Shown here: piece after piece, positions 1 to 9,123 of the stretch
How positions within the stretch are numbered: the first letter of the stretch is position 1
Layout of the letters: every line of letters begins with the position of its first letter
Origin: Agrobacterium tumefaciens
Lineage (GTDB): Bacteria; Pseudomonadota; Alphaproteobacteria; Rhizobiales; Rhizobiaceae
NCBI RefSeq assembly: GCF_013337285.1
Contig: NZ_SUPW01000010.1
Span: 109,862 to 173,861, forward strand
Direction: 5' to 3'
Length of the DNA stretch: 64,000 nucleotides
The notes under the pieces: model-generated
Database searches by the model: none
Told to the model about the DNA's origin: nothing
Seen by the model: only the letters and a program-made list of their open reading frames with translations
Position numbers and translations under genes: made by a program

Positions 1-1
1 C

Positions 2-715
2 ACCGGCCGTATCAGCGGGGTGGAGGCGCTGGTGCGCTGGCAGCACCCGGTGGAGGGTCTGCTGGCTCCGTCGGAATTCATCGGCCTTGCGGAAGAAACC
101 GGCCTCATCGTGGAGCTTGGCGAAAGCATTCTGAAAAAAGCCTGCCAGCAGGCACAGGCTTGGATCATGGCCGGCCTGTCGCCCGTTAAAATGGCGGTCA
201 ATATCTCGCCCCGGCAGTTTCAGGGTGGGCTTGTGGAGCAGATCCAGTCGGCGCTGAAGGAAACCGGTCTTTCGCCCTCGTTGCTGGAAATCGAAATCAC
301 CGAGACGCTCATCATCCAGGACGTCGAAACATCCGTGCGGATCATGCGCGCCATCAAGCAGATGGGCGTCAGCCTCGCATTGGACGATTTCGGCATCGGT
401 TATTCCTGCCTCGGCATGCTCAAGACCTTCCCTTTGTCCTGCATGAAGATAGACCGCTCGTTCCTCACCCATTTGCCGGAAAAAACCAAGGACAGCGCCA
501 TCGTCTCGATCATGATCCAGCTTGCGGGATCTCTGGATATCGACGTTATTGCCGAGGGTGTGGAGACCAGCGAACAGGCGGCGTTTCTACGCGCCGCCGG
601 CTGTCCCTACGGGCAGGGTTATTATTTCAGCCGCCCGGTGCAGGCGAATGTGATTGAAGACATGCTGGCGAAGATGACGACATTCCCGACAGGCCCCGCC
701 GGCGATCTGCAATAA
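2..715 (+). CDS. EAL-domain cyclic-di-GMP phosphodiesterase, 3' part (5' end outside window)
   Basis: The reading frame is open from base 2, so the gene begins before the window; only the C-terminal 237 residues are seen. They make up a nearly complete EAL domain, which hydrolyses c-di-GMP to pGpG. Visible motifs in order are EALVRW, the asparagine of NISPRQF, EITETLI, the paired aspartates of LALDDFGIGYS, the lysine of MKIDRSF, VIAEGVET and GQGYYFSRP. All the usual metal and catalytic residues are therefore present and the domain is probably active. Nothing can be said about N-terminal GGDEF, PAS or membrane parts. A GTG at base 20 is an internal valine codon, not a believable start, because the EAL-fold sequence continues upstream of it. 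Confidence 0.93.
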   Translation, partial: TGRISGVEALVRWQHPVEGLLAPSEFIGLAEETGLIVELGESILKKACQQAQAWIMAGLSPVKMAVNISPRQFQGGLVEQIQSALKETGLSPSLLEIEITETLIIQDVETSVRIMRAIKQMGVSLALDDFGIGYSCLGMLKTFPLSCMKIDRSFLTHLPEKTKDSAIVSIMIQLAGSLDIDVIAEGVETSEQAAFLRAAGCPYGQGYYFSRPVQANVIEDMLAKMTTFPTGPAGDLQ

Positions 716-1164
716 ACCCCACTTGGCGGCCCTGTTTTGACGGGCCTGATCTGAGCTGTCGCCGGAACTGTTCCGGCCGGATGCCTGCGCCTTTTATTAC
801 AACAACCTCAAACGTCTTTGTGATTGTTCCGGGTCAGGATGCCGGGTAACTGTCCCTTCGCGCCAACATAGATTTATTTATTATAATAAATAAAATTATT
901 ATAATCGGCTATTTATATTAAGTAATAAATTCTTTTATTTGAAAATAAAAAATGAAATTATTATATTTTAAACTATTTATTTGTTGTAATTTTACTACTT
1001 AATACGTTTGTGTACTTTTATTGTATTTGCAATCTGCCGATTTGAATTGCGAGTCTGCCGTACTTTCTGTCATTTGCTGAATCAGCGCAGAGAAGCGGGC
1101 GGCAGGGAAAGACCAGCCCACAGTTTTGCGCATTCGTTGAAAAATTTTTGACTGGAGATTACAA
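716..1164. promoter_or_regulatory. Intergenic region with extremely AT-rich block upstream of porin
   Basis: This 449-base stretch holds no believable gene. From about 870 to 1003 it is almost entirely A and T (roughly nine bases in ten by eye), against strongly GC-rich flanks. The block ends about 160 bases before the porin start and probably contains the porin promoter with upstream AT elements. AT-rich, TA-step-rich DNA is also the known target of the Ros/MucR zinc-finger regulators of alphaproteobacteria, which control outer-membrane genes. That link is an inference here; no specific binding site can be named. Confidence 0.6.
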
Positions 1165-2292
1165 ATGAACATCAAGAGCCTTCTTATCGGCTCCGCTGCA
1201 GCTCTCGCAGCAGTATCCGGCGCACAGGCCGCTGACGCTATCGTCGCTGCTGAGCCGGAAGCCATGGAATACGTTCGCGTTTGCGACGCTTTCGGCACCG
1301 GCTTCTTCTACATCCCCGGCACCGAAACCTGCCTGAAGTTCGACGGTTACGTTCGTTTCCAGACAGACTTCGGTCGTGACCAGTCCGGCACGTCCGACTG
1401 GGATTCGTTCACGCGCGCTCAGTTCAACGTTGACACCCGCTCTGACACCGAGTTCGGCCCTCTGCGCGGCTATTTCGGTTTCCGCGGTCAGGCCGACCAG
1501 GACAGCAGCCGTGGCGTCGTTCTCGATCAGGCTTTCATTGAAATCAACGGCCTGAAGGTCGGTTTCTACTACAACTGGTGGGATGACGGTCTCTCTGGTG
1601 AAGTTGATAACCTCAGCTCCAACCAGACCCGCCTGAACGCCATCCGTTACACCTACGATGCGGGCTCCTTCTATGCCGGCGTTGCTGTTGAAGAACTCGA
1701 AGGCGTTATTGCCGGTAACTCGATCACCACATCGGGCAGCACGACGACCATTCAGCGCAACAACCTCGGCGTTAACCAGAACAACTGGACGAGCCTCAAC
1801 CGCCAGGGCGACAACAATGTCGGCGTCAGCGCGATTCTCGGCGGTAAGTTCGGTGGCGTTAAGGCTAACTTGCTCGGCGGTTACGACACCGACGCTGAAA
1901 ACGGTGCGATCCGTGCGATCGTAACGGCCGACGTTGGTCCGGGTACTTTCGGCCTCGCTGGTGTATGGGCATCGGGCGCGAACGCATATTACGAAGAGTC
2001 TGAGTGGTCCGTTGCCGCTGAATACGCGATCAAGGCTACCAAAGAGCTGACCATCACCCCCGGCGTTCAGTACTTCCGTACTCTGGATATTGGCACGGAT
2101 GGCAAGTTCACGGGCGACCGCGATGCTTGGCGCGCTGGTGTAGCTGTTGGCTACAAGATCACTTCCGGCCTCTCCACGCTCGTTTCGGTTAACTACCAGA
2201 GCGTTGATGGCAACGAAAGCGTTCGCAGCGGCGTTGGCAGCGGTGCCGGCGACCAGTGGACCGGTTTCGTTCGTCTGCAGCGTTCGTTCTAA
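1165..2292 (+). CDS. Outer-membrane porin, Omp2b/RopA type (Porin_2 family)
   Basis: This is a 375-residue beta-barrel porin for passive diffusion of small hydrophilic solutes through the outer membrane. A classic signal peptide is visible (MNIKSLLIGSAAALAAVSGAQA, cut before AD). The mature N-terminus has the rhizobial/Brucella porin pattern with a cysteine pair (VCDAFG ... ETCLKFDGYVR), alternating aromatic strands follow, and the chain ends in phenylalanine as needed for Bam-dependent assembly. The start is supported by GGAG six to seven bases upstream. Length and sequence style match Brucella Omp2b and rhizobial RopA proteins. The AT-rich leader upstream and strong terminator downstream suggest a highly expressed single-gene transcript. 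Confidence 0.93.
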   Translation: MNIKSLLIGSAAALAAVSGAQAADAIVAAEPEAMEYVRVCDAFGTGFFYIPGTETCLKFDGYVRFQTDFGRDQSGTSDWDSFTRAQFNVDTRSDTEFGPLRGYFGFRGQADQDSSRGVVLDQAFIEINGLKVGFYYNWWDDGLSGEVDNLSSNQTRLNAIRYTYDAGSFYAGVAVEELEGVIAGNSITTSGSTTTIQRNNLGVNQNNWTSLNRQGDNNVGVSAILGGKFGGVKANLLGGYDTDAENGAIRAIVTADVGPGTFGLAGVWASGANAYYEESEWSVAAEYAIKATKELTITPGVQYFRTLDIGTDGKFTGDRDAWRAGVAVGYKITSGLSTLVSVNYQSVDGNESVRSGVGSGAGDQWTGFVRLQRSF

Positions 2293-2383
2293 TAGCCTGC
2301 ATAACCAAAAAGCCTAAACCGGGTTAGACAACTCAGATCCACCCCGTTTCCGAGCGGGTGAGTCACTAGCTCCAGTCAAAGTT

Positions 2384-2436
2384 CCTGACATGACGTCAGG
2401 TTTGCTCCCCGGACCCCTCCAGGCCGGGGAGTTTTT
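2384..2436 (+). terminator. Rho-independent terminator of the porin gene
   Basis: A perfect 8-bp stem (CTCCCCGG at 2405-2412, CCGGGGAG at 2424-2431) is followed directly by TTTTTCTTTC. A second small perfect inverted repeat, CCTGAC / GTCAGG at 2384-2389 and 2395-2400, lies just before it. The terminator lies downstream of the porin and before the convergent amidohydrolase gene that ends at 2475. Confidence 0.88.
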
Positions 2437-2474
2437 CTTTCTTCAAAAAAAGGTCTCCGGCAATTTCACTTCCG

Positions 2475-4007
2475 CTATCGGAAGGATGCCGGCCCATTAC
2501 CATCTTCCTGGTCAGTACCGCTCTGTTGCCCGTGAGCCGCCGGTGGCCGGGGAGGGTGGACCGGTTCTTCAAAGGTCCGCAACAGGCGGCCCCAACCCGG
2601 ATCGTGCATGTGCGCTTCAAGGCCGGCGCGGGCGGCGAGGGCCAGCGCTTCTTCCTGGCCGAAGTTAAGGGCCGCATCAACATCGGTTGTCAGAACCCGG
2701 CCGTTTTCCATCAACATCCTGCCATCGACGAAAACAGTATCGACATCGCTGCCCAGTACCTGATGCACGAGCCGATGCACCGGCATCCACATCGGCATCA
2801 GATGCGGTTTGCGCATGTCGATGATGACGACGTCGGCCTTTTTGCCGATTTCCAGCGAACCGATCTCGTCCTCCATGCCGATGGCATGGGCGGCGTCGAT
2901 GGTGATCATTTCGAATATCTTGCCGGGCGGAAGCAGGTAACGATCATGGTTGTGCAGCAGATGCTGGGTGAATTGCGCCAGACGCGCCGTCTGCAACATG
3001 TCGAAATGGCGGCTGGGGGCCGCACCGTCAGTGGTGATGGCGACACGAATGCCTTTCGACATCATTTCCATGATTGGCGTTGCCCGGCCGGGCGGGGCGT
3101 GGGTAACGCGAGTTCCGGTTTCGGCCAGAATGTCGATCTCGTCATGCGAGATGCCCCAGCAATGCTGGAGATGGATATCAGGGCCAAGCAGCGCATTTTC
3201 CTTGTCCTGATACGCCATGCGGATCTGTCCGGCAAAAGCATCCGAATGCAGCCTTACGCCGGTCTTTCGTGCCGTTTCACGAATCCGGCGCGCCTGCATC
3301 CGGTCATTTTCCGTCAGTTTCACCGCCTGATCGGGCGTCGAGGCATTGGAGGGCTCAACTGATGGAACGATGGTGAAAGGTGTGAGGAACACGCTGATGC
3401 GGCCATTCGCCGTGCCGTTCAGGGCCTCGATGGTTGCCTCGCTGCCCTCTATCATCTCTTCGAAGCTGATATGGCGGCGCTCCGGCGAACCGCTCTCCCA
3501 TCGGGTAACGGGGTGCGGCCATGGCAGGCCGGAAGGGCCGACACAGATGATTTCGCGAAGGCCGATCTCCTCATAGGCGCGGGCGTGGTTGATGGCGAAG
3601 ACGGGGTCGTCGGCGCGCGGCATCGAGGTGATGATGCTGGCGCCGGTCGTCACGCCGGCGCGTAGCCGCTCAATGCCGGAGACCAGACCGTCGGCGTACC
3701 AGTAGTCGCGGGTAACGTAGTGATAGTAGGTCGGCGTCACGACCTTCATCCACATGGCATTGGTATCGGCGGCAATGCTGCGGATCAGCGCATGCCCGGC
3801 ATGGCCATGCGCATCGATCAGGCCGGGAATGATGAGTTTGCCCCGGCAGTCGATGATCTGCTTGTCGGGGTGACGTGACGCAAGCTCCCCGGCCGTGCCG
3901 ATATCAACGATACGATCATCCTGAATGGCAAGGCCGCCACCCTCGATAATCCGTCTTTCGCGATCCACGGTGACGATCGTGCCGTGCAGCAGCAGATAAC
4001 TTCCCAT
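2475..4007 (-). CDS. Amidohydrolase, ATZ/TRZ-SsnA type (deaminase/chlorohydrolase superfamily)
   Basis: This 510-residue cytoplasmic metal-dependent hydrolase belongs to the amidohydrolase superfamily, whose relatives deaminate guanine or other ring amines or dechlorinate triazines. The metal ligands are visible: HGH at residues 67-69 after PGLIDA, the histidine of RLHSDAF, the histidine of LQHCWGIS and the aspartate of ITTDGAAPS. C-terminal small-barrel features (GSLEIGKKADVVIID, VDTVFVDGRML) are intact. The start follows GGGAGAAGG. The gene is divergent from the ABC operon starting at 4167 and shares with it a 160-base promoter region containing a palindrome (4067-4090). It therefore probably belongs to the same regulon as the two amidohydrolases in that operon. 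The substrate is not known. The C-terminal tail is proline-rich. Confidence 0.88.
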   Translation of the reverse strand: MGSYLLLHGTIVTVDRERRIIEGGGLAIQDDRIVDIGTAGELASRHPDKQIIDCRGKLIIPGLIDAHGHAGHALIRSIAADTNAMWMKVVTPTYYHYVTRDYWYADGLVSGIERLRAGVTTGASIITSMPRADDPVFAINHARAYEEIGLREIICVGPSGLPWPHPVTRWESGSPERRHISFEEMIEGSEATIEALNGTANGRISVFLTPFTIVPSVEPSNASTPDQAVKLTENDRMQARRIRETARKTGVRLHSDAFAGQIRMAYQDKENALLGPDIHLQHCWGISHDEIDILAETGTRVTHAPPGRATPIMEMMSKGIRVAITTDGAAPSRHFDMLQTARLAQFTQHLLHNHDRYLLPPGKIFEMITIDAAHAIGMEDEIGSLEIGKKADVVIIDMRKPHLMPMWMPVHRLVHQVLGSDVDTVFVDGRMLMENGRVLTTDVDAALNFGQEEALALAARAGLEAHMHDPGWGRLLRTFEEPVHPPRPPAAHGQQSGTDQEDGNGPASFR

Positions 4008-4066
4008 TTGCCTTCTCCCATATGTTTGTAGTCGGTATCCAGAAATTCACAATTTTGAATACGATA

Positions 4067-4090
4067 ATTGTCAACAATATTATTGACAAT
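4067..4090. promoter_or_regulatory. Palindromic operator, probably for the GntR regulator at 12606-13283
   Basis: A perfect inverted repeat (ATTGTCAA, 8-base spacer, TTGACAAT) sits between the divergent amidohydrolase (start 4007) and ABC operon (start 4167). Its first 14 bases, ATTGTCAACAATAT, recur exactly at 13364-13377 in front of the GntR gene itself. Many FCD-type GntR regulators bind AT-rich sites with this ATTGT..ACAAT style. The pairing with this regulator is inferred from the shared word. Confidence 0.7.
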
Positions 4091-4166
4091 AAGGCCGGGC
4101 AAAACAATACTCCGCTTGCTCAGCCGCCTGCCGGCTTTCCAACGACCTATAAAAAGGGGGGATCAA

Positions 4167-5732
4167 ATGTCCCGAATTAGAAGTTTTGTCCTGGCCGCCA
4201 TGGCCGCCGCCGCCATTGCCGCTCCCGCAACCGCAGAGACCCTTCGCTGGGGTAGCCGCGCCGATCTCTATTCGCTCGATCCGTATTCGGTGCCTTCAAC
4301 CTCCAACCTTGCTTTCCTCAATCACATCTATGAAGGGCTTGTCCGTTACGGGCCGGACTTCAAGATCGAGCCGGCGCTGGCGACGGAGTGGAAACTCGTT
4401 GATGGAAAGACCTGGCGCTTTACCCTGCGCAAGGGCGTGAAGTTCCATGACGGCTCGGATTTCACCGCTGATGATGTGGTCGCTTCCTTCACGCGCGCTT
4501 CGGATGCCACCTCGCCATTGCGCGGCAATATTCCGGTCTTTGCCGGGGTCAAGAAGGTCGATGATTACACTGTCGATCTTGACGTCTCTGCACCGACCTC
4601 GCTTTTCCTGAACGACATCACCAATATCTTCATTTTCAACGCCAAGTGGTTGAAAGATAACAATAGCGAGAAGCCGACCGATTTCGCCTCCAAGGTCGAC
4701 GGTTATACGACGATGCACACCAATGGCACCGGGCCGTTCAAGCTCGAAAGCCGTGTGCCCGATAGCAAGACGGTTCTCGTCGCCAATGACGGCTGGTGGG
4801 ACCAGAAAAAGCACAATCTCGACCGTATCGAATTCGTCCCGATCGCCTCTGCCGCGACACGTGTTGCAGCGCTGCTTTCCGGCGAAATCGACCTGATCGA
4901 TTCCGCGCCGATCCAGGACCTGCCGCGGCTTGAAACCTCGGCCAATATCACGGTGAAGAAGCGCACCGAACTGCGCACGCTGTTCATCGGTTTCAATCGT
5001 CGCGAAAAGCTGGAAGACGGGAAGCCCAACCCGTTTAACGACCTGCGTGTGCGTCAGGCATTCGAGGCGTCGCTTGATCGCGATCTCATCAACAAGAAGG
5101 TCATGCGCGGCCTTGCAAGGCCTTCCGGTTCGCTCATCGCGCCTGAAATCGCGGGTTATGCCAAGTCGCTCGATACCTATGAAACTGCCGATCCGGCAAA
5201 AGCACAGAAGCTGCTTGCCGATGCGGGCATGAAGAACCTCGCTTTCACCTATACCTGCATGAATGATGAAAGCATCAACGAGGAAGATATCTGCTCCGGC
5301 GTTGCCAACATGCTGAAGCGCGGCGGTTTCCAGCCGACGATCGACATTGCCCCGCGTTCCGTGCAGTCGCCCAAGCGCAATGGCGGCAAGGCCGATGTCT
5401 TCAATCTCAGCTGGGCGAACGAGCCGACGCTCGATGCCTTCTCGTTCCTGTCGCAGATACTGTCGACCCGCAAGGGTGCGATGGGTGTCTCCAATTATGG
5501 CGGCTGGTCGAACCCCGAAATCGACAAGCTGGTGGGAGAGGCGGCACAGGAACAGGACAACACCAAACGTCTGGCGCTTGAAGAAGCCGCATTGAAAATC
5601 GCCAAGGATGAGACCATGCTCGTTCCGCTGCATCAGCAACCCATTGCATGGGCCATGCTCGGAAAGGTCAAGAGCGTCGATTTCCGTGCCGATAACAAGC
5701 CGCGTCACTGGCTGACACAGCTCGACAAATAA
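4167..5732 (+). CDS. ABC transporter solute-binding protein, family 5 (dipeptide/oligopeptide type)
   Basis: This 521-residue periplasmic binding protein has a cleavable signal peptide ending in PATA before ETLRWGSRADLYSLDP. The SBP_bac_5 pattern follows: YEGLVRYGPDFKIEPALATEW, FTLRKGVKFHDGSDFTADDV, NDLRVRQAFEASLDR and a closing region near WLTQLDK. An in-frame start at 4068 is possible, but ATG 4167 is preceded by AAGGGGGG and begins the signal peptide, so it is preferred. It is the first gene of a seven-gene importer/hydrolase operon (4167-12596). Family 5 proteins bind peptides, opines, nickel or oligosaccharides, so the family does not fix the ligand; the downstream amidohydrolases suggest a cyclic amide or N-heterocycle. 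Confidence 0.92.
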   Translation: MSRIRSFVLAAMAAAAIAAPATAETLRWGSRADLYSLDPYSVPSTSNLAFLNHIYEGLVRYGPDFKIEPALATEWKLVDGKTWRFTLRKGVKFHDGSDFTADDVVASFTRASDATSPLRGNIPVFAGVKKVDDYTVDLDVSAPTSLFLNDITNIFIFNAKWLKDNNSEKPTDFASKVDGYTTMHTNGTGPFKLESRVPDSKTVLVANDGWWDQKKHNLDRIEFVPIASAATRVAALLSGEIDLIDSAPIQDLPRLETSANITVKKRTELRTLFIGFNRREKLEDGKPNPFNDLRVRQAFEASLDRDLINKKVMRGLARPSGSLIAPEIAGYAKSLDTYETADPAKAQKLLADAGMKNLAFTYTCMNDESINEEDICSGVANMLKRGGFQPTIDIAPRSVQSPKRNGGKADVFNLSWANEPTLDAFSFLSQILSTRKGAMGVSNYGGWSNPEIDKLVGEAAQEQDNTKRLALEEAALKIAKDETMLVPLHQQPIAWAMLGKVKSVDFRADNKPRHWLTQLDK

Positions 5733-5740
5733 TGCAGACC

Positions 5741-5780
5741 GCTGGAAGGGCGTCGGCCGGTTGCCGAACGCCTTTCCAGC
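5741..5780 (+). terminator. Hairpin between binding-protein and permease genes (attenuator-like)
   Basis: GCTGGAAGGGCG (5741-5752) can pair with CGCCTTTCCAGC (5769-5780), with one G-T wobble, and CTTTTCGG follows. It lies just after the binding-protein gene inside an otherwise co-directional operon. This position is typical of a partial terminator or 3'-end stabiliser that makes binding-protein mRNA more abundant than permease mRNA. Confidence 0.6.
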
Positions 5781-5989
5781 CTTTTCGGCGCAGTTCGTCT
5801 CAGCCGTTGAAACCGTGATCCTCACGGAAGGGACGGCCGAAACGCCATCCTCCGCCGGTACAATTGTCGACAATGTGACAGGCTCACGCGCAAGGCATCG
5901 TATCGTTGCGAAAGCTCTGCCCTGTCTCTGGAAGAGAATGGTCGAACCTGGCACGCGTTGTGGCGCGGGTTCGCATCCGAGAGGTAACC

Positions 5990-6958
5990 ATGCTGGTTTT
6001 CATCATCAAGCGTTTGGGAAATGCCGTGCTCGTCATGCTTTCCGTCGCGCTTATCGCGTTTCTCATTTTTCGGCTCGCGGGTGACCCTGTTGAGCTGATG
6101 GTCGGCGAACAGACCTCGCAGGAGGATCGGGCGGCCCTGCGTGAGCGCCTCGGCCTCAATGACAGCCTGCCGACGCAATATCTGCGGTTCGTCAAAGATG
6201 CGGCAGAGGGCAATTTCGGCGTTTCCTATCGCAACGGCCAGCAGGTGCTGCCGCTGATAGCGGAGAGGTTTCCGGCAACACTGGAGCTTGTTCTTGTCGC
6301 CACTGTCCTTTCGCTGGTCGTCGGCCTTCCGCTCGGGGTGCTGACGGCAATCAGGCGCGGCAAATGGTATACGGAGGGCCTGCAGTTCCTGTCGATCGTC
6401 GGCGTTTCGCTGCCGAGTTTCGTCGTTGGCATTCTGCTCATTCTCGTCTTTTCGGTGTCGCTCGGCTGGGCGCCGGCCTTCGGTCGGGGAGATGTGGTGC
6501 AGATCGGCTGGTGGTCCACCGGGTTGCTGACCTCCTCCGGGCGTGCGGCCATCATTTTGCCGGCCATTGCGCTTTCGCTTTATCAGATCACGCTCGTCAT
6601 GCGTCTGGTCCGCGCCGAGATGCTGGAGGTGTTGCGATCCGATTTTGTTAAGTTTGCGCGTGCCCGTGGCATTCCCCGCTGGCGCATCTACTTCCGCCAT
6701 GCGCTTCGCAACTGTCTCATGCCTGTCGTGACGCTGACGACGATGAATGTCGGCTCGCTGATCGCCTTCGCGCTGATTACGGAAACGGTCTTCCAGTGGC
6801 CGGGCATGGGCATGCTGTTCATACAGGCGGTTACGTTTCTCGATATTCCCGTCATGGCGGCCTATCTCTGCATCATTTCCTTCATCTTCGTTGTTCTCAA
6901 CACGTTCGTCGACATTGCCTATGCGGTGATCGATCCGCGTCTGCGCACCGCGCGTTAA
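5990..6958 (+). CDS. ABC transporter permease, DppB type
   Basis: This 322-residue inner-membrane permease opens with MLVFIIKRLGNAVLVMLSVALIAFLIFRLAGDP, the usual first transmembrane helix and DppB signature region. About six transmembrane segments follow, with the cytoplasmic EAA-loop region around FVKFARARGIPRWRIYFRHALRN and the end motif VIDPRLRTAR. The gene lies 257 bases after the binding-protein gene, with a hairpin in the gap, and 18 bases before the DppC-type partner. The start at 5990 has GAGAGGTAACC upstream; an earlier in-frame start at 5906 would add a soluble arginine-rich extension not seen in the family. Confidence 0.93.
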   Translation: MLVFIIKRLGNAVLVMLSVALIAFLIFRLAGDPVELMVGEQTSQEDRAALRERLGLNDSLPTQYLRFVKDAAEGNFGVSYRNGQQVLPLIAERFPATLELVLVATVLSLVVGLPLGVLTAIRRGKWYTEGLQFLSIVGVSLPSFVVGILLILVFSVSLGWAPAFGRGDVVQIGWWSTGLLTSSGRAAIILPAIALSLYQITLVMRLVRAEMLEVLRSDFVKFARARGIPRWRIYFRHALRNCLMPVVTLTTMNVGSLIAFALITETVFQWPGMGMLFIQAVTFLDIPVMAAYLCIISFIFVVLNTFVDIAYAVIDPRLRTAR

Positions 6959-6976
6959 CCGAAGGGAGCCGGTTTC

Positions 6977-7924
6977 ATGACAGACCTTCCACAAATGGCA
7001 AAACCCGCCCGCCGGTCGCTTTTCAGCCGCATGCGCGACAGCGATCTCTACTGGTCCTTCAGTCGCAGCAAATCGGCGAAGATCAGTGCGCTGGTCCTCT
7101 CAATCCTGATCCTCGCTGCCATATTCGCGCCGCTGATCGCGCCGCAAAACCCCTATGATGGCGCTTCGCTGGACATGTGGAAGGCCGAGTTGCCGCCGGT
7201 GTGGCAGGAGGGCGGCGAATGGCCCTATCTGCTCGGCACCGATACGCAGGGGCGGGACATGCTCTCCGCCATTCTTTACGGCACCCGCATATCGATCGTC
7301 ATCGGTGTCGCTTCCGTGGCGCTGTCGCTGGTCATCGGCATGACGGCCGGGCTGGTCGCCGGTTATTTCGGCGGCTTTGCCGATAATCTCCTGATGCGGA
7401 TCGGCGACATCACGCTCTCCATCCCGACAATTCTGGTAGCGATTCTTGTTTCCACGGTGGTGCGGCAGATGTTGCCGGACAGTCTGCGCGAGGTGGGGGC
7501 ATCCGCCGTGCTCATTTTCGCCATCGCCCTTTCCGCCTGGGTGCAATATGCGCGCACCGTGCGCGCCCAGGCCATCGTCGAAACCGGCAAGGATTATGTG
7601 CAGGCGGCCAAACTCATCGGCGTTCCCGCCCGTCGCATCATGGCCAACCATATCCTGCCCAATACGCTCACACCAATCATGGTTGCCGCCACGCTCAATT
7701 TCGGCATGGCGATCCTCACCGAAGCGACGCTGTCCTTCCTCGGCATCGGCATGCCGCCCAGCCAGCCTTCGCTTGGAACGCTGATCCGCATCGGCAACCA
7801 GTTCCTGTTCTCGGGGTCGTGGTGGATCGTATTGTTTCCCGTTTTCCAGCTCTGTCTGCTCGTCGTCACCGTCAACCTTCTGGGTGACTGGCTGCGCGAT
7901 GCGCTCAATCCGAAACTGAGGTGA
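6977..7924 (+). CDS. ABC transporter permease, DppC type
   Basis: This 315-residue inner-membrane partner of the preceding permease has the typical N-terminal cytoplasmic stretch, first helix (ISALVLSILILAAIFAPLIAP) and the LLGTDTQGRDMLSAILYGTR motif of DppC/OppC proteins. The EAA loop (YVQAAKLIGVPARRIMANHILPN) is followed by LSFLGIGMPPSQPSLGTLI and the end NLLGDWLRDALNPKLR. Its stop codon lies a few bases before the start of the next gene, so translation is probably coupled. Confidence 0.93.
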   Translation: MTDLPQMAKPARRSLFSRMRDSDLYWSFSRSKSAKISALVLSILILAAIFAPLIAPQNPYDGASLDMWKAELPPVWQEGGEWPYLLGTDTQGRDMLSAILYGTRISIVIGVASVALSLVIGMTAGLVAGYFGGFADNLLMRIGDITLSIPTILVAILVSTVVRQMLPDSLREVGASAVLIFAIALSAWVQYARTVRAQAIVETGKDYVQAAKLIGVPARRIMANHILPNTLTPIMVAATLNFGMAILTEATLSFLGIGMPPSQPSLGTLIRIGNQFLFSGSWWIVLFPVFQLCLLVVTVNLLGDWLRDALNPKLR

Positions 7925-7929
7925 GTTCC

Positions 7930-9123
7930 ATGCACGATCTTCTGCTCCGCAACATCAGGCCCATGGCGGGCGATACCTGCGACATTCTGATCAGGCAGGG
8001 AAAGATAGCCGGTTTCGGAAAGTTCGAGGCCGAGCCGGGCATGCCGGTCGAGGAGGGGAATGGTGCGATTGCCGTTCCCGGCCTTATCGATGCCCATACC
8101 CATCTCGACAAGACGACATGGGGCATGCCCTGGCATGTCAATAATCGCGCGGCGATCCTGCGCCAGCGGATCGACTTTGAACGCGAAAACCGGACACAGA
8201 TCGGCATCGATCCGCACCGCCAGTCCATGCGCCACGCCATCGGCCTTGCGGCCAATGGCGGTACGCATATTCGCAGCCACGTGGATATCGACCCGACCCA
8301 TGGCCTGGCGCTTGTGGAGGGCATCTGGGAGACCCGCGAGAAGCTGAAGGGCATCATCGACATCGAAGTCGTCGCCTTCCCGCAATCCGGCGTCATGGTC
8401 ATGCCCGGCACCGTGGAGCTTCTGGACGAGGCCCTGAAACAGGGCTGCGAAGTGCTTGGCGGCATCGATCCCTGCGGCATCGACCGCGATCCAAAGGGCC
8501 AGCTGGATATTCTCTTTGCGCTTGCGGTCAAGCACGGCGTGCCGATCGACATCCATCTGCATGAGGCAGCCGACCTCGGCGCCTTCACCATGGAGCTGAT
8601 CTTCGAGCGTATCCGGGCCAACGGCATGGAAGGCAAGGTCGCTATCAGCCATGCCTTTGCACTCGGGATGAATGATTACCTGCGGGTCGGCAAGCTGATC
8701 GAAGAGATTGCAAGGCTCGACGTGGCGATCCTGACGACCGGTGCGCCTTCGGCAAACGTGCCGTCGATCATGCGGCTGAAAGAGGCGGGTGTGCGTGTGG
8801 GCGGCGGTTGTGACGGCATTCGCGATACCTGGGGTCCATGGGGTCAGCCGGATATGCTCGACCGGGCAAAGATCATCGGTATGAAGAACGGCCTGCGCTC
8901 AGATATAGAGCTTGCCCATGTGCTGCATGTGGTCTCGCAGGGCGGAGCCGATGTCATGGGGCTTGGCGATTATGGCCTCTCGGAAGGCTGCGCCGCAGAC
9001 TTCACGCTGCTTACGGGCGAAACGCTCGCCCATGCCGTTGTTGATATTGCGCCCCGGCCGCTCGTCGTCAAAGGCGGCCGCGTTACCGCCAGAAACGGCA
9101 AAGCCATCGTGGAGGCGCCGTGA
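7930..9123 (+). CDS. Amidohydrolase, cytosine-deaminase (CodA/AtzC) type
   Basis: This 397-residue cytoplasmic metal-dependent deaminase-like protein has the CodA family motifs in order: AHTHLDKTTWG (His56, His58), HVDIDPTHG, a catalytic HLHEAAD stretch, SHAFALG and GCDGIRDTWGPWG, where the aspartate is the expected metal ligand. Relatives include cytosine deaminase and the N-isopropylammelide amidohydrolase AtzC. A GTG at 7921 overlaps the preceding stop, but ATG 7930 has AGGTGAG at good distance and is preferred. It lies inside the ABC operon between the permease and ATPase genes, so its substrate is probably the imported compound or its first product. Confidence 0.9.
   Translation: MHDLLLRNIRPMAGDTCDILIRQGKIAGFGKFEAEPGMPVEEGNGAIAVPGLIDAHTHLDKTTWGMPWHVNNRAAILRQRIDFERENRTQIGIDPHRQSMRHAIGLAANGGTHIRSHVDIDPTHGLALVEGIWETREKLKGIIDIEVVAFPQSGVMVMPGTVELLDEALKQGCEVLGGIDPCGIDRDPKGQLDILFALAVKHGVPIDIHLHEAADLGAFTMELIFERIRANGMEGKVAISHAFALGMNDYLRVGKLIEEIARLDVAILTTGAPSANVPSIMRLKEAGVRVGGGCDGIRDTWGPWGQPDMLDRAKIIGMKNGLRSDIELAHVLHVVSQGGADVMGLGDYGLSEGCAADFTLLTGETLAHAVVDIAPRPLVVKGGRVTARNGKAIVEAP

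Noticed and set aside
4296..5954. Long open frame antisense to the first binding-protein gene
   Set aside because: No recognisable domain; fully explained as the mirror of a GC-rich coding frame.
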